Source of the DNA: Streptomyces sp. NBC_00663
GTDB lineage: Bacteria > Actinomycetota > Actinomycetes > Streptomycetales > Streptomycetaceae
Reading direction: 5' to 3'
Length of the DNA: 64,000 nt
Assembly: GCF_036226885.1 (NCBI RefSeq)
Contig: NZ_CP109027.1
Coordinates: 4,092,001 to 4,156,000, forward strand
In this document: positions 25,948-33,982 of the stretch, one piece after another
Layout: every line of letters begins with the position of its first letter
How positions within the stretch are numbered: the first letter of the stretch is position 1
Made by a program: the position numbers and the translations under genes
The notes under the pieces: model-generated
Told to the model about the DNA's origin: nothing
Database searches by the model: none
The model's input: the letters and a program-made list of their open reading frames with translations, nothing else

Positions 25948-26595
25948 TCACCCCAGGGCCCGGGCGGCCACCCCCAGATCGGCCACGAGTCCCCGGTACG
26001 CCGCCTCCCGGTCGTCCGACCTCAGCACGGCGGACGGATGCACGGTCGGCACCAGCCGCTCGGCCCTCCCGTGGATCTCCTTCTCCAGCACGGTCCCCCG
26101 CACCTCCGTCACCCGGAACGACGACCCGAGCAGCGCCTTGCCCGCGGTGGCACCGAGAACGACGATCAACTCCGGCTCCACGACCGCCAGTTCCGCCGCC
26201 AGCCAGGGCCCGCACGCGGTCATCTCCCGCAGACTGGGCGCCTTGTGGATCCGCCGCTTACGCGGCTCGGCCCGGGTGAACTTGAAGTGCTTCACGGCGT
26301 TGGTGACATACGCCTCCGCCGGATCGATCCCGGCTTCGGCAAGGGCCCGGTCGAGCAGCTTCCCGGCGGGCCCGACAAAGGGTTTCCCTTGCCGGTCCTC
26401 CTGATCACCGGGCTGCTCACCCACGAGCATCACGCGCGCGGACGCCACACCCTCACCGAAGACAGTCTGGGTGGCGTCCCGGTGCAGCGGGCAACCCCGG
26501 CAGTCGGCGGCGGCGCGACGGAGCGCAGGGAGCCCGCCCCGGTCAGGAACAAAGGGCTCTGCGGTGTACAGATCCTCGGGCGCCTTCGTGATCAT
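25948..26595 (-). CDS. udgX: UdgX-type uracil-DNA glycosylase
   Basis: A 215-residue iron-sulfur uracil-DNA glycosylase. It has motif A GEQPGDQED (59-67), motif B HPSAVLR and cluster Cys residues including C32xxC35. It also has the UdgX-specific loop KRRIH (113-117), whose His in mycobacterial UdgX forms a covalent bond with the abasic site after uracil excision. It would tightly trap uracil-containing DNA. The start MITKAPEDLY is chosen because the longer reading adds an unrelated Ser/Pro-rich stretch. Confidence 0.9.
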   Translation of the reverse strand: MITKAPEDLYTAEPFVPDRGGLPALRRAAADCRGCPLHRDATQTVFGEGVASARVMLVGEQPGDQEDRQGKPFVGPAGKLLDRALAEAGIDPAEAYVTNAVKHFKFTRAEPRKRRIHKAPSLREMTACGPWLAAELAVVEPELIVVLGATAGKALLGSSFRVTEVRGTVLEKEIHGRAERLVPTVHPSAVLRSDDREAAYRGLVADLGVAARALG

Positions 26596-26674
26596 GCGCC
26601 CCGAGTACCCACCTGAGGGGCGCGGGGAACTGCGCGACCAGCCCCCACCCACCCGCAGACAAAAAAGGGCGAGG

Positions 26675-27838
26675 TCACACCCTCATCGGCTGAGGCGACT
26701 CCCGACGCCCCGCGTCAGGCCCCTCGTACTCCCGAATCACCTCGTACCGAGTGTTCCGCTCCACCGGCCGGAACCCCGCGTCCCGGATCAGGTCCAGCAG
26801 ATCGTCCCGCGTCAGCTTGTTCGGCGTACCGAAGTTGTCCGCGTCGTGGGTGATCTTGTACTCGACGACCGAGCCGTCCATGTCATCGGCGCCGTGCAGC
26901 AACGCCAGCTGCGCGGTCTGGACGCCGTGCATGACCCAGAAGACCTTGACGTGCGGAACGTTGTCGAAGAGCAGCCGCGAGACCGCGAAGGTCTTCAGCG
27001 CCTCCGCACCGGTCGCCATCTGGGTACGGGCCTGGAGCCGGTTGCGTACCTTCCCGTCCTTCATGTCGACGAAGTCGTGCTGGTAGCGCAGTGGGATGAA
27101 GACCTGGAAGCCGCCGGTCTCGTCCTGGAGCTCCCGCAGCCGCAGCACGTGGTCGACACGGTGGCGGTGCTCCTCGATGTGGCCGTAGAGCATGGTGGCC
27201 GGGGTCTTCAGACCCTTCTCGTGCGCCAGCCGGTGGATGCGGGACCAGTCCTCCCAGTGGGTCCTGTGGTCCACGATGTGCTGCCGGACCTCCCAGTCGA
27301 AGATCTCGGCGCCACCGCCGGTCAGGGACTCGAGGCCCGCGTCGATGAGCTCGTCGAGGATCTCGGACGCCGTCAGCCCGCTGATCGTCTCGAAGTGGTG
27401 GATCTCCGTCGCCGTGAAGGCCTTCAGGGAGACGTTCGGCAGGGCGGCCTTCAGCTCGCGCAGGGAGCGCGGGTAGTAGCGCCACGGGAGATTCGGGTGC
27501 AGGCCGTTGACGATGTGCAGCTCGGTGAGGTTCTCGCCCTCCATCGCCTTGGCGAGCTTCACCGCCTCCTCAATGCGCATCGTGTACGCGTCTTTCTCCC
27601 CCGGCTTGCGCTGGAAGGAGCAGTAGGCGCAGGAGGCCGTGCACACGTTGGTCATGTTGAGGTGCCGGTTGACGTTGAAATGGACCACGTCACCGTTCTT
27701 GCGCGTGCGCACCTCGTGCGCGAGCCCGCCCAGCCAGGCCAGGTCGTCCGACTCGTACAGCGCGATGCCGTCCTCGCGGGTCAGCCGCTCACCGGCCCTG
27801 ACCTTCTGCTCCAGCTCGCGCTTGAGCCCGACGTCCAT
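26675..27838 (-). CDS. mqnE: Aminofutalosine synthase MqnE (radical SAM)
   Basis: MqnE joins 3-enolpyruvylbenzoate with SAM to make aminofutalosine, the step after MqnA. The 387-residue protein has the radical SAM cluster motif CTASCAYCSF (Cys 66, 70, 73) and GLESLTGGGAEIFDWEVRQ, distinctive for MqnE/MqnC relatives; length and pattern fit MqnE. ATG 27838 has GAGG 8 bases upstream; GTG 27847 lies directly on that site and is less likely. An Lrp-family gene lies immediately upstream. Confidence 0.93.
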   Translation of the reverse strand: MDVGLKRELEQKVRAGERLTREDGIALYESDDLAWLGGLAHEVRTRKNGDVVHFNVNRHLNMTNVCTASCAYCSFQRKPGEKDAYTMRIEEAVKLAKAMEGENLTELHIVNGLHPNLPWRYYPRSLRELKAALPNVSLKAFTATEIHHFETISGLTASEILDELIDAGLESLTGGGAEIFDWEVRQHIVDHRTHWEDWSRIHRLAHEKGLKTPATMLYGHIEEHRHRVDHVLRLRELQDETGGFQVFIPLRYQHDFVDMKDGKVRNRLQARTQMATGAEALKTFAVSRLLFDNVPHVKVFWVMHGVQTAQLALLHGADDMDGSVVEYKITHDADNFGTPNKLTRDDLLDLIRDAGFRPVERNTRYEVIREYEGPDAGRRESPQPMRV

Positions 27839-27880
27839 GCGTGACACCTCTCTCAGACCGACTGCGGATAAACCGTACGC

Positions 27881-28336
27881 CTACGCCTCTTCCGGAAGCT
27901 CTCCGACCCGGTTCTCCCACTTGGTGGAGAGCACGATGGTGGTACGGGTCCGGGAGACACCCTTGGTCCCGGACAGCCGCCGGATGATCTTCTCCAGGCC
28001 GTCGACGTCGCTCGCCCGCACCTTGAGCATGAACGAGTCGTCGCCCGCGATGAACCAGCAGTCCTCGATCTCCGGCAGGTCCTTCATCCGGCGGGCCACG
28101 TCCTCGTGGTCGGCGGCGTCGGAGAGGGAGATGCCGATGAGGGCGGTGACGCCGAGGCCGAGCGAGGCGGCGTCGACGGTGGCGCGGTAGCCGGTGATGA
28201 CACCGGCCGCCTCCAGCCGGTTGATGCGGTCGGTGACGCTGGGTCCCGACAGACCGACGAGGCGGCCCAGCTCCGCGTAGGAGGCCCGGCCGTTCTCCCT
28301 CAGGGCCTGGATGAGCTGCCTGTCCACCGCGTCCAT
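27881..28336 (-). CDS. Lrp/AsnC-family transcriptional regulator
   Basis: A 151-residue regulator. The HTH lies at residues 1-50 (DRQLIQALRENGRASYAELGRLVGLSGPSVTDRINRLEAAGVI), and a RAM/AsnC ligand-binding domain follows (about 60-140, FIAGDDSFMLKVRASDVDGLEKII). It lies between mqnE and the UbiX gene on the same strand. It may sense an amino acid and could influence the menaquinone genes, which is inference. Confidence 0.9.
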   Translation of the reverse strand: MDAVDRQLIQALRENGRASYAELGRLVGLSGPSVTDRINRLEAAGVITGYRATVDAASLGLGVTALIGISLSDAADHEDVARRMKDLPEIEDCWFIAGDDSFMLKVRASDVDGLEKIIRRLSGTKGVSRTRTTIVLSTKWENRVGELPEEA

Positions 28337-28415
28337 GCGATCGAAGCCTTCCGCTGAAGAGGATCCCGAAAGTTCCCGAAGTGATGAGAGGTACTGCGAC
28401 TTGCTCAGATGGCGC

Positions 28416-29096
28416 CTACGTCGTGCGGGTTCCGGACCCGCCGCCGAGTTCGCCCTTCCACCGCCGGTACAGCCGGTGCTCGACCCCGGCCGCGTCGAGG
28501 ACCCGTCCGGCGACGAAGTCGACGAGGTCCTGGATGTGGGTGGCCCCGGCGTAGAAGGCGGGCGACGCCGGTACGACGGTCGCGCCGTGGTCGTCGAGGG
28601 CGACGAGGTGCCGCAGCGTCTGGCCGTTCAAGGGGGTCTCCCGTACGGCGACGACGAGCGTGCGGCGCTCCTTGAGGGTCACGCTCGCGGCACGCTGGAG
28701 CAGGTCCTTGGAGAGCCCGAGGGCCACTCCCGCGACGCAGGCGGTGGAGGCCGGCACGATCAGCATGCCCTTGCTGGGATACGACCCCGAGGACGGCCCG
28801 GCCGCGAGGTCACCGGCGTTCCAGTACCGCACGCGCGCGATGTCGGCGTCGAAGGTCCCCGGCTTTCCGTCGGCCCCCCTGGCCAGCCATTCCCGCAGGT
28901 CGTCCTGCCAGTGCGCGTCCCGGAAAGCGATCTGGGTCTCGTCCAGCAGCGTCAGCCGCGAGGCCCTGCTGACGACCAGGTCGACGTCCTCCCCCGCCTC
29001 CAGCAGCGCCCGCAGCACCGCAGCCGCGTACGGCGTCCCGGAAGCTCCGGACACCCCCACGATCCAAGGCACGCGCTGCGTTTCTCCTGCGTTCAC
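28416..29096 (-). CDS. UbiX-family flavin prenyltransferase (menaquinone decarboxylation)
   Basis: UbiX makes prenylated FMN, the cofactor of UbiD decarboxylases. The 226-residue protein has the FMN site GVSGASGTPYAAAVLRAL near the N-terminus and the prenyl/phosphate motifs KGMLIVPASTACVAGVALGLSKDLLQRAASVTLKERRTLVVAVRETPL. It lies near UbiA- and UbiD-type genes and serves the UbiD there (the MqnM role). GTG 29096 abuts its GGGAGG; an internal GTG 29072 with AGGAG 11 bases upstream may be the true start. Confidence 0.9.
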   Translation of the reverse strand: MNAGETQRVPWIVGVSGASGTPYAAAVLRALLEAGEDVDLVVSRASRLTLLDETQIAFRDAHWQDDLREWLARGADGKPGTFDADIARVRYWNAGDLAAGPSSGSYPSKGMLIVPASTACVAGVALGLSKDLLQRAASVTLKERRTLVVAVRETPLNGQTLRHLVALDDHGATVVPASPAFYAGATHIQDLVDFVAGRVLDAAGVEHRLYRRWKGELGGGSGTRTT

Positions 29097-29207
29097 CCTC
29101 CCGAGCCTACCGGCGGGTCAGGGAGACTTCAGGACCGGTGGGGCGCTTCGGGGTCGACGGGGAGGCCCCGCCATGGCTGTCCGAGCCGCATCCGAGCCGC
29201 ATCCGAG

Positions 29208-30110
29208 CTACACGGTCAGGCCCCGGACCAGCAGATCCAGCAGCGCGCACACGAACAGGGCGATCCCGATGAAGCCGTTGACGCTGAAGAACGCCCTGTT
29301 CAGGCGGGTCAGGTCATGCGGGCGGACGATGTTGTGCTCGTAGACGAAGGCTCCCGCGACGATCATCAGACCCACCCAGAAGAACCCGCCGGCGTCCGTG
29401 GCCACGGCGTACCAGACGAGGAGGGACATGGTCAGGAAGTGGCAGACCCGCGCTCCCCAGATCGCGGCCGGGATGCCGAAGCGGGCCGGGACCGACAGGA
29501 CGCCGATCTCGCGGTCGGTCTCGACGTCCTGGCAGGCGTAGATCAGGTCGAAGCCGCCGATCCAGATGCCGACGGCGAGGCCGAGGAGCACTGCGTCCCA
29601 GGACCACTCGCCGGTGATGGCGAGCCAGCCGCCGACCGGGCCCATCGCCTGGGCGAGGCCGAGGATGGCCTGGGGGTAGTTCGTGAACCGTTTGCCGTAG
29701 GGGTAGACGACCATCGGGATGACGGCGACCGGGGCGAGGGCCAGGCACAGCGGGTTCAGCAGGGCCGCCGAGCCCAGGAAGATCACCACCGCGACCAGCG
29801 CGCCCGTCCACGCGTGCCTGACCGACATCGCGCCGGTCACCAGCTCACGCTGGGCCGTGCGCGGGTTCCGGGCGTCGATCTCGCGGTCGATGATCCGGTT
29901 GACCGCCATGGCGAAGGTGCGCAGGCCGACCATGCAGATGGTGACCAGCAGCAGCCGGCCCCAGTGGATGTTCTTGTCCCACTCGAACATCGCGGTGAGC
30001 GCCGCGATGTACGCGAAGGGCAGCGCGAACACCGAGTGCTCGATCATGACCAGTCGGAGGAAGGCCTTGGTGCGTCCCGGCTGGGGGATCGCGGCAGACG
30101 CTGAACTCAC
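29208..30110 (-). CDS. mqnP: UbiA-family prenyltransferase of menaquinone synthesis (MqnP)
   Basis: Integral membrane prenyltransferase of 300 residues with about eight to nine helices. The two Asp-rich motifs are NRIIDREIDARNPRT (NDxxDxxxD type) and DLIYACQDVETDREIGV. It attaches the polyprenyl tail to the dihydroxynaphthoate intermediate of the futalosine route. GTG 30110 overlaps the stop of the UbiD gene (GTGA), so the two are coupled. The long upstream extension of the frame lies inside the UbiD gene and is not coding. Confidence 0.92.
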   Translation of the reverse strand: MSSASAAIPQPGRTKAFLRLVMIEHSVFALPFAYIAALTAMFEWDKNIHWGRLLLVTICMVGLRTFAMAVNRIIDREIDARNPRTAQRELVTGAMSVRHAWTGALVAVVIFLGSAALLNPLCLALAPVAVIPMVVYPYGKRFTNYPQAILGLAQAMGPVGGWLAITGEWSWDAVLLGLAVGIWIGGFDLIYACQDVETDREIGVLSVPARFGIPAAIWGARVCHFLTMSLLVWYAVATDAGGFFWVGLMIVAGAFVYEHNIVRPHDLTRLNRAFFSVNGFIGIALFVCALLDLLVRGLTV

Positions 30111-31564
30111 AGTCCGTATTCCTTCCACCGGCGGTCCACCTTCGCCGCCGTCTCCGGGTCCGACACCACCATGTCGGGCCAGCCGCCGTCGCGCGTGTAG
30201 CCCTCCTCGGGCCACTTCCTCGTCGCGTCGATCCCCGCCTTGCCACCCCAGAACTGCTGGTAGGAGGCGTGGTCGAGATGGTCGACCGGTCCTTCGACGA
30301 CCGACAGGTCGCGCGCGTAGTCCGTGTTGCCGAGGGCCCGCCACGCCACCTCGTGGAGGTCGTGGACATCGCAGTCCGAGTCGACGACCACGATCAGCTT
30401 CGTCAGGGACATCATGTGGGCGCCCCACACAGCGTGCATCACCTTTTGGGCGTGCTTGGGGTACTTCTTGTCGATCGAGATGATCGCGCAGTTGTGGAAG
30501 CCGCCCGCTTCGGGCAGGTGGTAGTCCAGGATGTCCGGCACGATGATCTTCAGCAGGGGGAGGAAGAAGCGCTCCGTCGCCCGGCCCAGCGGTCCGTCCT
30601 CTGTCGGGGGCCGTCCTACGACGATCGACTGAAGCAGCGGCCGCTTGCGCATCGTCACGCAGTCGATCGTCAGCGCGGGGAAGGGTTCCTGCGGGGTGTA
30701 GAAGCCCGTGTGGTCGCCGAAGGGCCCTTCCGGCAGCATCTCTCCCGGCTCCAGCCAGCCCTCGATGACGACCTCGGCCTGCGCCGGCACCTGGAGCGGC
30801 ACGGTCTTGCAGTCGACCATCTCGATCCGCTTGCCGGCGATGAACCCGGCGAACAGGTACTCGTCGATGTCACCGGGGAGCGGGGCGGTCGACGCGTACG
30901 TCACGGCCGGCGGACAGCCGAAGGCGATCGCGACCGGGAGGCGTTCACCCCGGCGGGCCGCCACCTGGTAGTGGTTCCGGCTGTCCTTGTGGATCTGCCA
31001 GTGCATGCCGATCGTGCGCTTGTCGTGGCGCTGGAGGCGGTACAGACCGAGGTTGCGGATGCCGCTCTCGGGGTCCTTGGTGTGGGTCAGGCCCAGGTTG
31101 AAGAAGGAACCGCCGTCCTGCGGCCAGGTGAACAGCGCCGGGAGCTGGTCGAGGTCGACGTCGTCACCGGTGAGGACGACCTCCTGCACGGGCGCGTCCC
31201 CCGACTTCACCTTCTTCGGCGGTACGTGCGTCATCGCGCCGAGCTTGCCGAAGGCCTCCCGCACACCCACGAAGCCGTGCGGCAGCTCGGGACGCAGCAG
31301 CCCGCCGATCTTGTCGGAGATGTCCTCGTACGACTTCAGCCCCAGCGACTTCAGCAGCCGCCGGTCGGTCCCGAAGACGTTCATCGCGAGGGGCATCGAG
31401 GAGCCCTTCACGTTCTCGAAGAGAAGCGCGGGGCCGCCTGCCTTGTTGACCCGGTCGACGATCTCCCCGACCTCCAGATACGGGTCGACCTCGGCCTTGA
31501 CGCGCTTGAGGTCGCCCTCGCGTTCCAGGGCCCTGAGCAGCGAGCGAAGATCGTCGTAAGCCAT
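30107..31564 (-). CDS. mqnL: UbiD-family decarboxylase of menaquinone synthesis (MqnL)
   Basis: A prenyl-FMN-dependent decarboxylase of 485 residues, full length for UbiD. Characteristic segments are GLYRLQRHDKRTIGMHWQIHKDSRNHY, EGPFGDHTGFYTPQEPFPALTIDCVTMRKRPLLQSIVVGRPPTED (Glu-Arg-Glu catalytic region) and KLIVVVDSDCDVHDLHEVAWRALGN. It removes the carboxylate from the prenylated naphthoate, using the cofactor made by the nearby UbiX. It is coupled by overlap to the UbiA gene. Together these cover prenylation and decarboxylation in late menaquinone synthesis. Confidence 0.93.
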   Translation of the reverse strand: MAYDDLRSLLRALEREGDLKRVKAEVDPYLEVGEIVDRVNKAGGPALLFENVKGSSMPLAMNVFGTDRRLLKSLGLKSYEDISDKIGGLLRPELPHGFVGVREAFGKLGAMTHVPPKKVKSGDAPVQEVVLTGDDVDLDQLPALFTWPQDGGSFFNLGLTHTKDPESGIRNLGLYRLQRHDKRTIGMHWQIHKDSRNHYQVAARRGERLPVAIAFGCPPAVTYASTAPLPGDIDEYLFAGFIAGKRIEMVDCKTVPLQVPAQAEVVIEGWLEPGEMLPEGPFGDHTGFYTPQEPFPALTIDCVTMRKRPLLQSIVVGRPPTEDGPLGRATERFFLPLLKIIVPDILDYHLPEAGGFHNCAIISIDKKYPKHAQKVMHAVWGAHMMSLTKLIVVVDSDCDVHDLHEVAWRALGNTDYARDLSVVEGPVDHLDHASYQQFWGGKAGIDATRKWPEEGYTRDGGWPDMVVSDPETAAKVDRRWKEYGL

Positions 31565-31653
31565 GCGTTCCAGTATCCGGTACCGGCTACCCTGGCCCCG
31601 TCACCGGGGCCGTCCCACGCCCCGCCACCATCTCCTGGGGGAACGCACCACTC

Positions 31654-32034
31654 ATGCTCAGGTATCTGCCCTTCCTGCTGGTCCTGGCGCTGTGGATCTA
31701 CGCCTTCATCGACTGTCTGAACACCCCCGAGGAGCAGGTCAAGGGGCTGCCGAAGGTGGTCTGGGTGATCATCGTGCTGCTCTTCGGCGAGGTCCTGGTC
31801 GGCCCGGTCGCCTGGCTGGTGGCCGGCAAGCAGCGGGGGCCCGCCACGGCGGGCGGCGCGCCGACGGGCGGAGCCCGGTTCGTCGCCCCGGACGACAATC
31901 CCGAGTTCCTCAAGTCCCTCGCCGAGGACAACAAGAAGGACGAGGCCCTCCTGAAGGACTGGGAGGCCGACCTCCGTCGCCGCGAGGAAGAACTCCGCAA
32001 GAAGGAACAGGGCGAGGACCCCAAGGACGCCTGA
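31654..32034 (+). CDS. PLDc_N-domain small membrane protein
   Basis: A 126-residue protein with two membrane helices (residues about 3-18 and 36-58, WVIIVLLFGEVLVGPVAWLV) typical of the phospholipase D N-terminal (PLDc_N) family. A charged helical tail follows, rich in Glu/Lys/Arg (DLRRREEELRKKEQGED), likely a coiled coil in the cytoplasm. No catalytic domain is present. Its stop overlaps the following LysR start by one base (TGATG). The function is unknown. Confidence 0.82.
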   Translation: MLRYLPFLLVLALWIYAFIDCLNTPEEQVKGLPKVVWVIIVLLFGEVLVGPVAWLVAGKQRGPATAGGAPTGGARFVAPDDNPEFLKSLAEDNKKDEALLKDWEADLRRREEELRKKEQGEDPKDA

Positions 32035-32918
32035 TGGAGCTGCGGCTGCTGGTCACCTTCGAGAAGGTCGCGACCGTGCTCAGCTTCACCCGGGCCGCCG
32101 CCGAGCTGAGCTACGCCCAGTCCAGTGTCACCAGCCAGATCCGTGCCCTGGAGGACTCCCTCGGCGCCCAGCTCTTCGACCGGCTGGGCAGCCGGATCCG
32201 GCTGACGGAGGCCGGGGAGCGGCTGCTGCCGTACGCCCGCCGGATCATCGAGCTGAGCGAGGAGGCGCGGGCGGCCGTCGCCGGGACCGAGGAGCCCTCG
32301 GGCACGCTCGCCGTGGGCACCATGGAGTCACTGACCTCGTACCGGCTGTCCCCGCTCCTGGAGTTCTTCCACCACCGCTATCCGAAGGTACGGCTGTCGC
32401 TGCGCACGACCCTCGGTGACGAGACCCGGCAGGCGCTGCGGCAGGGCACGTACGACGTGGGCTTCCTGATGGAGGCGGAGACGGCGCATCCGGGCCTGGA
32501 GAGCGAGGTGCTGGCGGTGGAGCCGCTGGCGCTGGTGGCGGCGCCGGAACACGCGCTCAAGGGGCGGAAGTTGACGACCGCCGACCTCCTGGGCCGGCCC
32601 CTGCTGGCCACCGAACCCGGCTGTGCCTACCGTGACTTGTTCGAGCGGGAGCTCAACTCGCTCGGCGGACCGGCCGACTTCATGGAGTTCGGCACGATCG
32701 AGGCCACCAAACGCGCGACGGCGGCCGGTCTCGGCATCGCGCTGCTGCCGGAGATCACGGTCGCCGCCGAACTCGCGGAGGGCTCCCTCGTACGACTGGA
32801 CTGGGAACCGCCGTTCACACTCCGGACGCAGCTCGCGTGGCGGTCCGGGAAACGGCTGCCGGCGCATGCCCGGCTGTTTCTGGAGCAGGCGCGGAAGCTG
32901 GTGTCCGAGCAAGGGTGA
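32034..32918 (+). CDS. LysR-family transcriptional regulator
   Basis: A 294-residue LTTR. The HTH is at residues 1-60 (ELRLLVTFEKVATVLSFTRAAAELSYAQSSVTSQIRALEDSLGAQLFDR) and the effector domain runs from about 88 to the end. It is translationally coupled to the upstream PLDc_N gene. Its last 104 bases overlap the convergent EamA transporter gene, so the two may interfere transcriptionally. That transporter is a plausible target. Confidence 0.9.
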   Translation: MELRLLVTFEKVATVLSFTRAAAELSYAQSSVTSQIRALEDSLGAQLFDRLGSRIRLTEAGERLLPYARRIIELSEEARAAVAGTEEPSGTLAVGTMESLTSYRLSPLLEFFHHRYPKVRLSLRTTLGDETRQALRQGTYDVGFLMEAETAHPGLESEVLAVEPLALVAAPEHALKGRKLTTADLLGRPLLATEPGCAYRDLFERELNSLGGPADFMEFGTIEATKRATAAGLGIALLPEITVAAELAEGSLVRLDWEPPFTLRTQLAWRSGKRLPAHARLFLEQARKLVSEQG

Positions 32919-33789
32919 CCTTGAGGCTCGCCAGCACGATCAGCGGGACGCCCAGCGCCTGCACGAGGCCGATGTGGTGGCCGTACACCGCCCAGTCCAT
33001 GCCCATCGCGACGGCCGGGTAGACGAAGGCCAGGACGGCGATCTTCGAGAGCGGCAGCCGGGCGTAGGCGGCGTACATCAGGACGTACATCAGCCCGGTG
33101 TGGATGAACCCGAGTCCGACCAGCCAGCCCCAGCCGCCCGCGCTCGTGCCGCTCATCGCGCCGAAGTCGGCGAAGGGGAGCAACAGCGGGATCCCGACGA
33201 GGACTTGGACCAGCGCGATGAGATGCGGCCGGACGCCGGTGATGCGCTTGGTGACGAGGGTGGACAGACCATAGAGGAGCGCGGCGAGCAACGCCTGGCC
33301 GACGCCCAGCAGATAGGAGCCGCCGCCGGTGAAGTCCCCTGGTGTGACGCCTGATACGAGGATCAGTCCCGCGAAGGCCAGGCCGATCCAGCCCGCCTTG
33401 GCGGCGGTGAGCCGCTCCCGGAAGAGGAGCGCGCCCAGCAGCACCACGTAGAACGGCTGGGTGTGGTAGACGACCGTGGCGACGGAGATCGAGGTGTTCT
33501 CGTACGCCTCGAAGAGGAACACCCAGTTGAAGACGATGAACACGCCGCCCAGGACGGCGAGTCCGAGGGTGCGCGGGGTGAAGCCGTGGTCGCGGAGCCA
33601 GCCGCGGGCCAGCACGTAACCGCCCAGCGCCAGGGCGCCGAAGACGACGCGGAAGAAGACGACGTCGAAGGGGGAGGCGCCCGACTCGACGACGAAGACG
33701 CCGAGGGTGCCGGAGAGGATCATGGCGGTCGCGAGTTGCGCGATGCCCTTGCGCTCGGAAGTCATGTCGGAAGTCATGTCGGAAGTCAT
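32815..33789 (-). CDS. EamA/DMT-family transporter
   Basis: A ten-helix drug/metabolite transporter of about 324 residues with two EamA repeats. The first covers about residues 15-150 (VVFFRVVFGALALGGYVLARG, FNWVFLFEAYENTSISVATVVYHTQPFYVVLLGALLFRERLT). The second covers about 160-295 (LLAALLYGLSTLVTKRI, GLMYVLMYAAYARLPLSKIAVLAFVYPAVAMGMDW). Three ATG codons lie in tandem 12-base repeats (33789, 33777, 33765), so the exact start is uncertain. The tail after residue 295 is disordered and overlaps the LysR gene. The substrate is unknown. Confidence 0.87.
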   Translation of the reverse strand: MTSDMTSDMTSERKGIAQLATAMILSGTLGVFVVESGASPFDVVFFRVVFGALALGGYVLARGWLRDHGFTPRTLGLAVLGGVFIVFNWVFLFEAYENTSISVATVVYHTQPFYVVLLGALLFRERLTAAKAGWIGLAFAGLILVSGVTPGDFTGGGSYLLGVGQALLAALLYGLSTLVTKRITGVRPHLIALVQVLVGIPLLLPFADFGAMSGTSAGGWGWLVGLGFIHTGLMYVLMYAAYARLPLSKIAVLAFVYPAVAMGMDWAVYGHHIGLVQALGVPLIVLASLKVTLARTPASAPAPETAGHAPAAVSRTATRAASGV

Positions 33790-33793
33790 GTCC
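33760..33793 (-). repeat. Three tandem 12-base repeats each carrying an ATG
   Basis: The unit GTCATGTCGGAA repeats in tandem and encodes MTSD-MTSD-MTS at the start of the EamA transporter. Each copy offers an in-frame ATG at a different distance from the weak AGGA that precedes the first. Copy number would change start choice and N-terminal length without a frameshift. Confidence 0.65.
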
Positions 33794-33982
33794 TGACCGT
33801 AGGAGCGGGCATCGGCGCAGGTCCACGCGCCAGTGGGGCGTCCTGCCGATGGGCCCATCGGCCCCGCCGATGGGTGCGGGCCGGACGCCGGCCGGTGCGT
33901 GCAGGTTGTACGCCGGTGGGCCGTCCGATGCGGACAATGCGCCCCTGCCGGGCGGGCCGTCGGGGCCGGACACTTACCTCGC

